The notes: generated from the letters alone by a model not told the origin. Counted from the stretch's first letter, positions 23,936 through 35,720 are shown. The stretch: DNA of 64,000 bases from Homalodisca vitripennis (GCF_021130785.1 NC_060214.1:47119001-47183000), one strand, 5' to 3'. Made by a program: numbers and translations.

Positions 23936-26694
23936 AATTACTCAGAAATCACTTTTCTTCAGAAACGTTTTGGATTTAGACGTTATTGTACTAAATATAT
24001 ATTATTTTATATCTTTATATATATATTCTTGTGTGCGTGTGTATGTTTACTGTGAACTCCTCCTAAACGGGTGGACCGATTTTAATGAAACTTTTTTGTG
24101 TGTCTTCAGTTGGATCCGAGAATGGTTTAGATTCATAATTCGGTCCAATTTTTAATAGGTTATTTAATTAATTTTTTAATATTAAATTGTTGTTGATGGT
24201 GGAGTGTTTTACATTGGATCCGCCCAGACTGCGCGCCACGAACGACACGTAATACAAAGTGAAACTGATAGACAGCTGTGAATATTTTTCACAAAGAGAG
24301 TTCATCAAAGAGGCAGAAAACATTTGTTCACAATTAAAAATTTAGAAAGTTCATATTTTAAATTTGTAAAGTGCTTGATCAGTAGTGTAATGAAGATTGC
24401 AAAAAATGAAGTTTCACCAATTGTCCTACGTAAACATTATAATATTACAACACAGCCATAATGTTTTTCTATTTTAATTCCAGGTTTTCCCCGACATTTT
24501 GTGCTGCTATCAAATTTGTGTGTTGTTTTGTAACATTCTGTAATTATTGTGTGAGTGCTAATTGTTATAATACATTAATAGATATTGAAGATGTTTAACT
24601 ATAGTTATTTTATTAAAGTTATTGAACTCATTTTGCACATTTATTGAAGTGAATAAGTATATTGGTCGCATACCTCAAATAACCTAAGAAGCATACAAAT
24701 CAAAAGGTTGTGTTTTCTATGTGTGAATATTGTTAACAGTTTAGATAATCAAGTTTTAAACTAATTGGATTTAAAATAATTTGTTGTAATTTAACATTTT
24801 TTAATCTGCAGTCAAATTGGTCACATAAGTTTCAAATTAAGTAGCATACAAATCACATGTGTGAATAACTACTTATCGTTAATAGTGTAGGAATTGGTTT
24901 TAAATTAAATTCTGTTGGCCATTCCGACATTATACTGTAATAAATTTTAAATTACTAATTTTTATAACAAGTATATTTTTTTAAATTCACAACTTAATTT
25001 ATCGTAATGCTATTGAATGTACAAAATTTTTGTTAATCCTTCAGGAGTGTACATAAACAAATCAGATGGTTTTTCCGATAGGGCTGAAGTATAATAAGTG
25101 GCTTCCATCACAATCGAATTATTGATATTTCTGAATAGCCTATCCAAACTACTGAATTTCATTATAGTTATTTATTCGGTCAAATTTAATTAAATTTTTA
25201 ATTATTAATTGTTGTTGATGTTGGAGTGTTTTATATTGGAATCCGACAGACTGTGCTACGACACGTAATACAAAGTGAACTGATACTTAACAGCTGTGAA
25301 TATTTTTAGCTGAAGATTCACCAAAGAGGCATAAACATTTGTTTTACATTTAGATTACGTTATTATAAAGTGCTTGATCAGTAGTCTAATGCAGATTGCA
25401 AAGTTAAATTTTCACCAATTGTTCTATGTAAAACATTATAATATTACAACACAGCCATACATTTAAACCAATTATAGTCTTGAAAGCATAGAGTAAGCAT
25501 AAACATATAAAAATAACACCACTTCTTATTTCAATATATTCTGTACTCACTTTGGAGGATAGAGATTATCCAGATATAAATTGGAAGTTTTAGCTTTTAA
25601 GTGAAATTCATAGTAAATTATTAAGTGTTGATCTTGGGAAGAATGGCGCTACAATCGCAGTTTCAAATGTTTTTCTATTTTAAATTCTAGGTTTTTCCCG
25701 ACAGTTTGAGCTGCTATCAATGTGTGTGTGTTGTTTTGTAAGGTTCATGTTTCAAAAGTAAATACGGCAAATAACATTAAAATATAATAGAATGAAGTTA
25801 TAAAAAGTGTACTACGTGGCCGCGTTATAAGTTTTATAAAGGCCAGCCAACAGGCAAAAAGAAGAAAATAAAAAATAAAACATTGTGTAATTATTGTGTG
25901 AGTGCTAAAATTGTAATAGTACATTAATAGAGATTATTGGTCGCATTACCTCAAATAAACCTAAAGTAGCATACAAATCAAAAGGTTGTGTTTCTATGTG
26001 TGAATAACTATTGTTAACATTTTAGATAATCAAGTTTTTAAACTAATGGATTTCAAATAATTGGTTGTAATTTACATTTTTAATCTGCAGTCAAAATTGG
26101 TCAGATAAGTTCAAATTAAGTAGCATACAAATCACATGTGTGAATAACTATTGTTAATAGTGAGTAGGAATTGGTTTTTAAATTAAATTCTGTTGGCCAG
26201 ATTTGATACTATACTGTAATTTTAAATAACTATAATGAAATTCGGTAGTTTAGATAGGCTAATCAGGGAATATCAATAGAGGTTATCCAGATATAAAATT
26301 GAAAGTTTTAGTACAATACACTTTTAACTGAAATTAGTAAATATTAAGTGTGCATGATTGATCAGTTAATTTTTGGTTTATAAATAAATTGTTTTTTATC
26401 TTGGTATGTTTTAAATTGGATCCAGCAGAATGCGCTACGATCGCAGTTTTTCAAATGTTTTTTCTATTTTAATTCCAGGTTTTCCCGATAGTTTGTGCTG
26501 CTATCAAATTTGTGTGTTGTTTTGTATTATCGTGTAATTATTGTGTGAGTGCTAATTGTAATAATTAAATTAATAGAGAATCACATGTGTCAATAACTAT
26601 TGTTAATTACGTAGGAATTGGTTTTTAAATTAAATTCTACTGGCCAGTTCTGATACTATACTGTAATTTTAAATATCTATAGTGAAATGTCAGT

Positions 26695-27250
26695 AGTTTA
26701 GATAGGCTATTCAGATATATCAATAATTTTGATTGTGATGGTGGCCACTTATTGTACTTCAGACCTATAGGGAATACTTATTTAGTATATTAGATATATA
26801 TATATATATATATATATATAATAATATATACATATATGTATATATAATTCAGCCTTTAAATAACTATAATCTAATTTGGATCGTCCATTTTAGTAGTTTT
26901 GATAGGCTATTCAGAAATATCAATAATTCGATTGAGATGGTGGCCGCTTATTATACTTCAGCCTTTAAATAACTATAATCTAATTTGGATCGTCATTTTA
27001 GTACTTTAGATAGGCTATTCAGATATATCAACAATTCGATTGTGATGGTGGTCCACTTATTGTACTTCAGACCTATAGGGAATACTTATTTAGTATATTA
27101 GATAAATTAAATTCTGTTGGCCAGTTCCGATACTATACTGTAATTTTAAATAATTATAATGTAATTCGGTAGTTTAGATAGATTAATCAGAAATATCAAT
27201 AATTCGATTGTGATGGTGGCCACTTATTGTACTTCAGACTTATAGAGAAA
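26695..27250 (+). repeat. About 110-bp imperfect direct repeats inside the Helitron-like element
   Basis: Units begin TAGATAGGCTATTCAGA and continue TATCAATAATTCGATTGTG, GATGGTGGCCACTTATT and CTTCAG. Starts lie near 26700, 26902, 27008 and 27176. Further units follow at about 27893, 28005 and 28105. Some carry GGGAATACTTATTTAGTATA. Confidence 0.75.
26795..26846. repeat. (TA)n microsatellite
   Basis: TA tract with an ATACATATATG interruption. Confidence 0.9.
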
Positions 27251-27429
27251 TACTTCTTTAAGTATTTTAGATACCGTAGTCTATGTTGCTATACATTTTT
27301 ATCTAGAAGTTACTTACTTAAAATTACATATTCAATAAGTTACTCATATTCATTATGTACTATTATACAGAATTTTATTTTTCCAGAAAAATGCCACGTC
27401 TTCGTGGAAGAGGACGAATAGTTTATTCA

Positions 27430-27874
27430 ATCATGTGATTTATATGCTACTTACTTGAACTTATGTAACCAAACTGTTAACAATAGTTATTCACACATAG
27501 AAACACAACCTTTTGATTTGTATGCTACTTAGGTTATGTGACCAATACACTCACTTCGTTCAATAAATTTTCAAAAATTAGTTCAATAACTTCAATGAAT
27601 GACTATAGTTTTTTATGTACGTACTTCAAACATCTTCAATCTCTATTAATGTAATATTACAAATAGCACTCACACAATAATTACACAATGTTTCAAAACA
27701 ACACACATATTTGACAGCAGCACAAACTGCCAGGAAAACCTGGAATTAAAATAGAAAACATTTGAAACTGTGATCGTAGCGCATTCTGCTGGATACAATG
27801 TAAAACATTCCAAGATGGTCCACCCATTTAGGAGGAGTTCAGCTCCATACACACGCACACAAGAAATATAAAGA
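27430..27874 (-). mobile_element. Inverted Helitron 5'-end segment
   Basis: On the minus strand from 27874 this reads TCTTTATATTTCTTGTGTGC preceded by A, which is the same terminus as at 24012. It continues through CTCCTAAATGGGTGGACCA, the CATTGTGTAATTATTGTGTG block and CAAATCAAAAGGTTGTGTTT, all also found in forward orientation at 24050-24720. It is either a nested second insertion or an internal inversion. Confidence 0.6.
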
Positions 27875-28553
27875 TAATGAAATTTGGTAGTTTAGATAGG
27901 CTAATTAGAAAATATCAATAATTTTAATGCGATGTTGGCCGCTTATTATAATTCAGCCTTTAAATAACTATAAATCTAATTCAGTTCGTCATTTTAGTAG
28001 TTTAGATAGGCTATTCAAAAATATCTATAATTCGATTTGTGATGGTGGCCACTTATTATACTTCAGCCTTTACATAACTATAATATAATTCGGATAGTAG
28101 TTATATAGGCTATTCAGAAATATCAATAATTCGATTGTGATGGAGGTCACTTATTATACTTCAGCCCTATCGGAAAATAATCTAATTTGTTTGTGTATAC
28201 TCCTGAAGGATTAACAAAAAATATTGTACATTCAATGGCAATTACGACAAATTAAGTTGTAAATTAAAAAAATATACCTGTTATAAAATAGTTTTGTTGC
28301 AACTTTTTTACCTTCAGATTAAGTAAGTTTTCATTTAAAACATCCTCTACATTTCACATCACTCATGTTATACTCACACACTATCGTTTGGTCGAGGTGT
28401 GATTTAAATGTACATGTGATGAAGTTAGATATTGTAATAACTTTTTAATAGACATTTTTATCAAAACAGCCCAGATTGTTTACAGATTAATCAAAGTTTA
28501 AAATTTTCGAATTAAAGACGTGTGTACAGGACAACGTCTGTCGGGTCTGCTAG

Positions 28554-28554
<1 letters not shown>

Positions 28555-28589
<35 letters not shown>

Positions 28590-28594
28590 CTTAT

Positions 28595-28629
<35 letters not shown>

Positions 28630-28631
28630 AA

Positions 28632-28670
<39 letters not shown>
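28555..28670. repeat. Long (TA)n microsatellite
   Basis: More than 50 TA units with short AT interruptions, starting immediately after the Helitron-like 3' end. Confidence 0.95.
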
Positions 28671-28673
<3 letters not shown>

Positions 28674-28741
28674 TGTTTGATTTTTATAACGCATATGTGA
28701 CAGATACGGCCAAATACAAAATAATTGAATCGTAAAAGGTA

Positions 28742-28825
28742 AGGGTTCTGTGGTGTAATGGTAGCACATTCACCCGGCAAATGAGAGATCCGGGTTCCAA
28801 TCCCGGTGGAGCAAGTACTTTTTTA
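28742..28825 (+). tRNA. tRNA-like sequence, probably a tRNA-derived SINE or pseudogene
   Basis: A-box TGGTGTAATGG and a near-consensus B-box GGTTCCAATCC stand at tRNA spacing. The T-arm is perfect (CCGGG-TTCCAAT-CCCGG). A T-run terminator follows (ACTTTTTT, 28816-28823). The D-arm and T-arm resemble eukaryotic tRNA-Gly. The anticodon stem is poor, with CATTC against AAATG leaving a mismatch. The loop lacks the conserved U33. The 5' and 3' acceptor strands do not pair. I therefore favour a tRNA-derived retroposon head or a decayed tRNA gene over a functional tRNA, and give no anticodon. Confidence 0.5.
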
Positions 28826-29019
28826 TATTCAATGTTTATTTAAATTAAATTATATTATAAATAAAACCTCTGTACTAATACAGCGCATTAGATTTCGATC
28901 AAATGTATAGAAATTAAAAACTCTTGTACAATATTTATGGCTCTATAGTCGTGAGATGGGATAGAGAATGAAATAAAGAGTGACTCAGGCTCAGAGGACT
29001 AGTAATTAAGTTCAAACTA

Positions 29020-29390
29020 AGTAATGCGGTTTGGAGGACATAAAAAATGCGCAAGTCGGGAGCAACAAAGAACTGTGCCTCTCAAATGTATGTTGCTCCG
29101 GGCTTATGGAAGCGTACTTTTAAAGTGTTCGTGGTCGCTTTTTCGGTTATAGATTCGTTAAAAAAGTACCGTTGCAATTGTTCAAATTAAAAAAAATTGG
29201 AATCCTGTAAAAAATTTGATTCAAAACAGCTGTTGCCTCCTAACTGGCCAAATGTTTGTTGCATCCGGTTGTGCAAGCATACTTCTAAAGTGATCGTGTT
29301 AGGTTATGCGTTGACGGATTTCGTTGAAAAAAGTACCGTTGGAATTTATATCAAATTACTAAATATATGGTATCCTGTAAGCGTTTTATA
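29020..29390 (+). repeat. Dispersed repeat family G with internal tandem duplication, copy 1
   Basis: Two tandem units of about 180 bp (about 29030-29200 and 29205-29390). Both hold TGTTGC(T/A)(C/T)CCGG, AAGCnTACTT(T/C)TAAAGTG, TTCGTTnAAAAAAGTACCGTTG. The same two-unit structure is present inverted at 33320-33640. Confidence 0.65.
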
Positions 29391-29879
29391 ATTAATCTGA
29401 TTTCTTTGTTTACTTGATTTAATTTTTTTTTAAACAAGCCCTGTTTGGTTATAGTAAAGAAAACAACACAATTATTTGATATTTACTCCTATTTGTCGTA
29501 ACGTAGATGCAAAAATTGGTATCTTTACAATTAATATTTCTAGAGATAGTATTGTTATAACAAATTTTTATACGCTGTATGACGTTTCTCCTTATTACCA
29601 CCAACTCTAGGAACAGTGTATAGCTGTGTGTAGGGCATTGTTGTAAATACACCGATCACAACTTCCAGATTTGAAAACTGCTTCTTCCCATAATTTTAAA
29701 CAAGGGAAGCAGTATAATGTAGTCATACGAACACTGTAAGTTCAGAAAAGTGCAAAGTACTTTAGAAAATTTAAGCTACTGTTTTTAGTAACATGATGAG
29801 GTCAACTTTACTCCAAGTGTGCCACAAAGCATATTTTAATAAAAAATCACCAAGTTATTGAACTTGAGAAGTCTAGAGA

Positions 29880-30224
29880 TCTGTTGAGGTAATTATAGGT
29901 GAACTCTAAGGATGAGCTTAGCGACTGAAAGCTTAAGCTACTTGTACGTGAGTCACACAGCTAATAGGTAAAGCTCAGATTAGCTAGTGTATATTCGTGA
30001 TCTGAAATTAACCGCTAAACTCTCTTCCGATGCGGTGGCGAATCGCTAGACTTCTCTATCTGTGGCAATAATGACTGTAATCTGGAAGATCTGTGATCAT
30101 CCTTTACTCAGCAACTTGTTACCGGGCTTTAGGCTTGGCTTACAGAATTACGTGCCTTTAAATACTTTGTCCCACTATAATTCACTTGAGAAGAAATAGA
30201 AACGTTAGCGCTAAAATTATCGAT
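29880..30224 (+). repeat. Dispersed repeat family H, copy 1
   Basis: Same-orientation match to 35900-36140. Landmarks are GGCGAATCGCTAGACTTCT, GTAATCTGGAAGATCTGTGA, CCTTTACTCAGCAACTTGTT and GGCTTTAGGCTTGGCTTAC. Confidence 0.7.
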
Positions 30225-30600
30225 TTTTATACTATAGTAGACTTCTTTGTTTGAAGGTTATTTTTGACGATGGAAGGATTGTGAAGGAAACAGGATTTTT
30301 CCGGACATTTGCCATCGTTCAGTGAAACAAAAAATCAGTAACACTACGTTTCGAGATCTGCAATCTGATCTATTCTTCAGGTAAAGAACTAACCTAATAC
30401 ATAATTACAAACTAGGTTAAAATAAACAAATCTTACCAAAGCGTTGTGGCACGCCTAAGTCAAGAATCACAACCTACATGTTGTTTGTCAACTTCACTAA
30501 CCCTATAAACATGCACTTAGTAAAAAACTATACCAAACACTAATCATTAAGCTTCGCTGAGATTGAATTTGTCATTTCAAGTCTATAGCTCGGTGTAGGT
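30225..30600 (-). repeat. Dispersed repeat family E, copy 2
   Basis: Reverse complement of 12860-13290. It abuts family H directly. In minus orientation E runs on into H sequence, so E and H may be one longer element here. Confidence 0.75.
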
Positions 30601-30764
30601 TACATGTTTGACTATGTTACATGATAAAATGTCGTATAACCATACTCAGTTTTAAAGTATAAATTTATTCAGCGTTTCCCGTTGTCACCTTAAATGACCA
30701 CACTAATAATCTAAGGTTGTTCGTTAAAGCTGTCCTAAATCACTATCATCGAATCCGATGTTGC

Positions 30765-30915
30765 CTATATAGAAATGGACCTATATTATGCAAAATCTCA
30801 AGTCTATTTGTCTGTTTGTTCTTAAAATATCGAGAAGACACGTAGACAGATAAATAGACGGAAATCAAATATTTCCAGCCTCTCCAGTGATGGGTTTCGC
30901 TACGCTCAGCCTGAC
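30765..30915 (+). repeat. Dispersed repeat family C, copy 3
   Basis: Matches 3950-4145 and 11930-12060: AAATATCGAGAAGACACGTA, AGACAGATAAATAGACGGAA, then CCAGTGATGGGTTTCGCTAC. Confidence 0.5.
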
Positions 30916-31149
30916 AAAACTTACTTAATTTAAATTTAAATTATGCCAACCGTAATCATTGACTAGTCTATTTGTGCAGTAGTTATATTATAGCATAAAA
31001 TAAAACTCATTTAACCAAGTTTGTCGTATTCATTTGCTGTAAAAATTAACTGAAGGAAGTATAAAAAGTACTTCACTGTTGTATAATAAAAAATTTCATT
31101 GTGCCATAATGAATTGCCGTATCTGTGAACACTCTTGCCAGCAAACGCT

Positions 31150-31300
31150 GATCGCAATACCCGATATTGGCGCATCGAGAAGGTCCAATCTTGTTACTTC
31201 AGAATCTCTAACTAAATTTGATGTACAAACAAGGTTCAATACCAGTTAGTGTCTCGACCAACACCTCGATAAACGAGCCTGATAATGAAGAAGTGTCTTC
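31150..31300 (+). repeat. tRNA-derived SINE relative, copy 4
   Basis: Plus-strand counterpart of 9695-9865. It has TCCAATCTTGTTACTTCAGA, TGTACAAACAAGGTTCAATA (B-box-like), then CCAGTTAGTGTCTCGACC. The upstream GATATTGGCGCATCGAGA sits where an A-box is expected. Confidence 0.5.
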
Positions 31301-31429
31301 GAATCTGTTCATGACAAATTGACATATCTAACCAAAGTTCAGAATTTATTAATAAGTTGATTACTCCCTGTTTCTGAACACGGATAATTTTAGTTCATTT
31401 GGGACAGTAAGATGATAAAAATCCTCATT

Positions 31430-31530
31430 GTTCGTCGTCCTTAAATAATCTTTGCGTTGCTTCCGGGTTGACAGGATAATCAGGAGGGGTAAGGGTGGAG
31501 TAGGAACCGCCTCCTGTCAATATTCCATGA
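31430..31530 (+). repeat. Dispersed repeat family I, copy 1
   Basis: GCTTCCGGGTTGACAGGATA, GGAGTAGGAACCGCCTCCTG and TCAATATTCCATGAGGA recur at 35590-35720 (+) and reverse-complemented at 48330-48440. Confidence 0.6.
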
Positions 31531-31689
31531 GGATGAAAACAGGCACTAACTTAGTTATGTAACCTTCGAAGTAAGTGAGGCTTACCATCTGTTTTCGAGA
31601 ATCTTTCAGTGAAAGCGGGTAGGAAGACCGGAGGGAATGTTTAGGCTTTGAAAAATTAATCTTTAAAATTAAAGAAGCCCCACCCCCTC

Positions 31690-31960
31690 CAACAGCCATT
31701 CTCCACTGTAAATTACCATATCATATGGCGCAGTGTAGCAGACACAACCGTTATCGCGAGATAACCAAATCAAGCAATACAGAGCGTGGCTGCTGTTTGT
31801 ATGGGTGACCGTTGAGCGATCCTGTCCTTGCAAGCGGCTCGCCTGCCCGGCCATTAGTGGTAGTTCGGAAGTCACCTTTAAATCGTTGGACCCCAGGTAA
31901 AGTGTTTGAGAGGGGTTCTTAGCCCTAATTGCACCTGGTAAAATAAGTTATTAGTTTACT
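31690..31960 (+). repeat. 5S-rRNA-derived SINE (SINE3-like)
   Basis: Bases about 31705-31815 align by eye along the eukaryotic 5S rRNA: TTACCATATCAT (5' region), CGCGAGATAACCAAATCAAG (pairs with ...CGATCACCGAAATTAAG), GAGCGTGGCTGCTGTTTGTA, then TGGGTGACCG. The last is the internal control region box C, and the box A region overlaps the AAATCAAGCA part. After it comes a non-5S body: GAGCGATCCTGTCCTTGCAA, GCCTGCCCGGCCATTAGTGG and GTTCGGAAGTCACC. A 5S head with an unrelated GC-rich body is the design of SINE3-type elements. Several changes in the head argue against a functional 5S gene. Confidence 0.6.
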
Positions 31961-33319
31961 TTATAATCTCAACATTTACGATTAATGATGTGCCGCTTCA
32001 TTAATCCATAGCGTTTTCGAGATTTAGGTGAAACATCGGCTTTTGCTGTATCCGGGATAGGTTCTACTTGAAGGTGTAATTCGTTCTGAAATATATTATT
32101 TTGGTGTATCGGGGTCGTAGCGCATGTAGATACTATACTACAATATCGTATTTAAAATAATTTATTTTATAGAACATTTTTCCCACACGTCTAACCCAGG
32201 AATACAGCTTTCCTAATAAGTTCTAAGAGGTACAAAACATATAGCACGATAAAAATAATACTTACCTATATTATAATAAATAAACATTAAACTCAGGCTT
32301 TCTAGTTTAATATAAAGTCCAATAATAAATCGTGATAAAAGTGCTTCAAACGGTCCTTTGTTTAAAAAAATATACACCACTCCTTCTCGAGGATACCAAC
32401 TTTTGGAAGGTATGTACGACATTTATGTCTCAAAAATAACTTCTAAAATACAACGCCAAACATAAACTGGTGTGGTTAATATTAAAGAAAACTCTAAGTT
32501 TATATTTTTATCAATTCTAGAAACTTAATATATTTAAATATGGAAAAATGAAAAATGTCTTTTCTATTAAAACCTACACACTTCCATCAGGAATACAAAG
32601 CAAAACAATTCTAGAAAATCAATTAAAAGTAATGCTTTAAAATATTGTGTTTCTTTAATTATATAAAAACCTCTTAAAATTTATCCGAAGGCTGGTATAG
32701 TTTATTTTTTATTATTAAACTTCCATTTCTATAATGTTTATTACATATTTACTTGATGCTATACATGCTGTTATTATCATTGTTTTTGCATCAAAATTTG
32801 TGTAAAAATCCTACTGAGTCTCAGACAGGATTATCGAAAAGACGGCACTGTTCAGGGCGAGGTAATCTAAAGGCTTAGAGAGACAACACGGTAGGGACCT
32901 ATCCAGGAGACTTATCCATAACTTATCCGGGACTTAAAAAACACAACTTTTTATGTTGCTTACAACAGATTACGCGTGAAAGGATCTGGTATGCTATTAC
33001 ATTTGTGACAAATATATACAGAGTATTTATAAACGAGTGAACAAACTTCTGTGGCTGATAGTACACATAACTTAAACAAAAAATATTATATAAACATAGG
33101 TTGAGATATGCCTCGTTTGCCTCTAGCAGCTATTTGGTATTTTTTATAAAAAAAAATATTATCTCTAGAAGTAGTAAAGCTACAGATACTACTCTTCGCA
33201 CATGCGTAGTAATCAATAAATAAATAAAAAAGAATGGTGTGATTTGCTTTAATATTACAAAATTGTTGACTGTTGAAGTAATTGTATAAAACGCCAACTA
33301 TTTACTAATTTGTATACAA
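31961..33319. other. AT-rich stretch, nothing recognised
   Basis: No gene or clear repeat. The 69-codon minus frame (32213-32422) has no domain. Confidence 0.3.
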
Positions 33320-33640
33320 ATTCAAATTGTATCCTTTGCGCCGAAATCCATCAATGCATAAGCGAGCACGAGTACACTGTATGTACGCTTGCACGAGGCG
33401 GGAGCAACAGTGATTGTATCAGTTGAAGGGTATCAGCTGTTAACATCAAACAAGATGTTAACTATTTCAAAATAGTTTTTATAAAAATTACAACGGTAGT
33501 TTTATCAACGAAATACGTCAACCCATAAGTGAGAACGACCACTTTAATGGTACGTTTGCACAAGTGGGGAACAGAAAACATGTCACAGTTGAGAGGTATC
33601 AGCTACTTGCTGCTCTTTTGATTTATTTGGTTTGTTTGGG
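33320..33640 (-). repeat. Dispersed repeat family G, copy 2 (inverted)
   Basis: Minus-strand reading gives two units. Each holds TTGCAC/CTCGTGCAAGCGTAC-like and TTGACGTATTTCGTTGATAA / TTGATGGATTTCGGCG words, matching both units of 29020-29390. Each also includes a CAGCTGATACC(T/C)TCAACTG word. Confidence 0.6.
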
Positions 33641-35589
33641 GTTTTTTATGATCCAAAAACTTATATAATTAAATTAAATAACAAAACTCAAACGCTGTGT
33701 AGTCTTATATTTAATCCTTTTGTATTTTTATTCTCATTGTGAAAATCATTTAATTTTTGGAACTCTGGAAAGTAAATTTACGATTAAAAATATGAAACAT
33801 TTAATGTTACTCTTAAATTTAACCTACACAATCATGTACAATGCTACGACCAACTTTGATACTACTATCTACCTGCAGAAGGACATAAGCAAGGTTTGCT
33901 TGCTTTTTCGTTAGGCTGATGATTTTGTCGTGACATACTTCAAAGCAGAGGTATCGAGGATTTTGAAAGAAGGAAAGTGTTTTTTAGGGATTGGATGACG
34001 GTTTGATGAAGAAAAATGCAAATAATGTCTTTACTATACCATTAATGAAAGAGTCTTTCAAGTTAAGGAAGACTGAAAAGAAGGTTCGTGTTAAAAAGTT
34101 AGTTTTTAAGTAAAAGAGGATAAACACGAGGTTCTTACAGCTTTGCAAGGAAAAGCCGTGTTTACTTAATACTTTAAGATGATAATCTCTTTTTAATCTA
34201 ATACTCTATTTTGTAATAAGATTTTCAAGAATCTGTAGTTATAATTGGATGTTAAATATGCATTATCTCCAAATAAAGCACTGAAAGGATTTGAACATTT
34301 TCTATCGTGAACTAGTAAAAAGAACAATATGACTTTGCTTTCTGCTTGCATAAGATAGAATTACTGTAATAAATAACTGTGAAATAAATTTTTGTATCCA
34401 GTAAAATATGAAATCGAGTGACGCAACCAGCAATAAATACAAGAATAAAGAATGCGCAAAAAATATAATTATACAAATCATTACAAACTTTCCTATTTTT
34501 AAACAAAAGTGGAGAGTGAGTTTACGATTAAAAAGTAGAGCATTTATATTTCACTCACGCAATTACATATTAAATAAACTGCAAATAAAACCTACATCAA
34601 ATCGGAGTTACCTTGTTATTGAATGCACCAGAAAGTGTAAAACACGAGCGGAATTCTGAGTGCTAACTGAAACTGTCTAGTAAAATAGTTTCAGGCTGCT
34701 TGAAAGAATTTTATTTCAATTTTCAAGAGAAACGGGATCCTAAGAGTTATGACAGATAACTCCATAACCATTTTAGGGATAAACTGTAAAGTAGAGTAAA
34801 TCAGAACGGGATGATTGGGAATTTCCCAGAAAGGTAACAACGAAGATTAGGGCCACAGTAGTGGTACAACAACAGGATAAACTAGCCAGATTATCCCTAG
34901 AGACAACAGTGCCGGGTGGATGTTATTAAATGGTAACTGATGTAATCAGTGTGTATCGTGTGATCGATCAGCTAATTTATAGTGAGAGAAATAAACAGTT
35001 GATCTGACATCTGTAACGGATGAAAGGTGTTACATCAGAGTTCTGTGTGTAAAATCTGAGAATTAAACGTCGTCTAACAATGTAATTCTTACATCCCCAG
35101 TGATCATCACGTGCGAGGAACATTTGGCTCTAAAATTAAATCCACTTTGCTTCTAGCCAGTTACATTGATGATTGAAACTCTAGGGATTTAAGATTAATT
35201 TTACATTTAATCAAGTCCACTAATGATTTTGCATTGTGGACGAAAAACATTGAGTGTTTTAGAAAATGAGTTATATCAAAGGTAAACATTTTTAATAGGA
35301 GACAATTTTAGCATTCTCAAGAATAAAATTTGTTAAGTAGAGACGTTTAAAAATTAATATTCAAGCTAAGTAGTAGAATTTTAAATTCCATCGTTTGACT
35401 GCAATATGATGGAAGTAGAAGTACAGTTTAATAAAAAAATGCGAATGATAATAGTAGTTGAGTTAAGGGTCATAAATCTGAGGATTCTTACAGGCTGTGA
35501 ATTATTACCAACACATCCCCTTCCTTTGTGGTTAGAAATTAAAGTTTCAATAACCCCTTTTATATAATATTTTTTTATATTTTAAGACA
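33641..35589. other. AT-rich stretch with a local direct duplication
   Basis: A segment around 33740-33830 is loosely repeated at 34490-34600 (GTAAATTTACGATTAAAAA / GTGAGTTTACGATTAAAAAG). Frames of 64 and 83 codons overlap these segments but have no domain. 34660-35160 is less AT-rich and may be a mobile-element remnant; no terminal repeats seen. Confidence 0.35.
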
Positions 35590-35720
35590 AGAAGTTGATA
35601 AATTTTACTCAGACCTACAAGCACCTTAGTGCTGCTTTCATAGTGATATTATATTCTGGATGTGTAAGGTTGGGAGTAGGGGCCGCCTTCTGTCAAGATC
35701 TACATGTATCTCTATAAATA
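35590..35720 (+). repeat. Dispersed repeat family I, copy 2
   Basis: GTTGGGAGTAGGGGCCGCCT and TCTGTCAAGATCTACATG match 31430-31530 and, reversed, 48330-48440. Confidence 0.55.

Larger units (their letters stand above)
24012..28552 (+). mobile_element. Composite Helitron-like element, non-autonomous
   Basis: Left end: TCTTTATATATATATTCTTG preceded by A (24011). Right end: a small hairpin (GACA-ACGTC-TGTC, about 28529-28541) then CGGGTCTG and terminal CTAG (28549-28552) followed by T. A|TC...CTAG|T with a 3' subterminal hairpin is the Helitron signature, and no terminal inverted repeat or target duplication is seen. Near the left end, CTCCTAAACGGGTGGACCGA is a leader also repeated at 27815-27840 in inverted form. 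Inside, long segments recur: a GTTGATG.TGGAGTGTTTTA block at 24190 and 25210, and a TGTGTTGTTTTGTA block at 24518, 25725 and 26512. A GATGGTGGCCACTTATT block recurs at least seven times from 26735 to 28160. No replicase/helicase gene. It has probably grown by nested insertion and internal duplication. Confidence 0.55.

Noticed and set aside
28554..28769. 71-codon minus-strand frame of Y-I repeats
   Set aside because: Translation of the TA microsatellite only.
28742..28825. Functional tRNA gene
   Set aside because: Acceptor strands do not pair and the anticodon stem-loop is irregular, so a tRNA-derived relic is more likely.
31690..31820. Functional 5S rRNA gene
   Set aside because: Too many changes in the head, no T-run terminator at the 5S 3' end, and a non-5S body follows directly.
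34660..35160. Possible LTR
   Set aside because: No matching second LTR, primer-binding site or TG...CA ends found.
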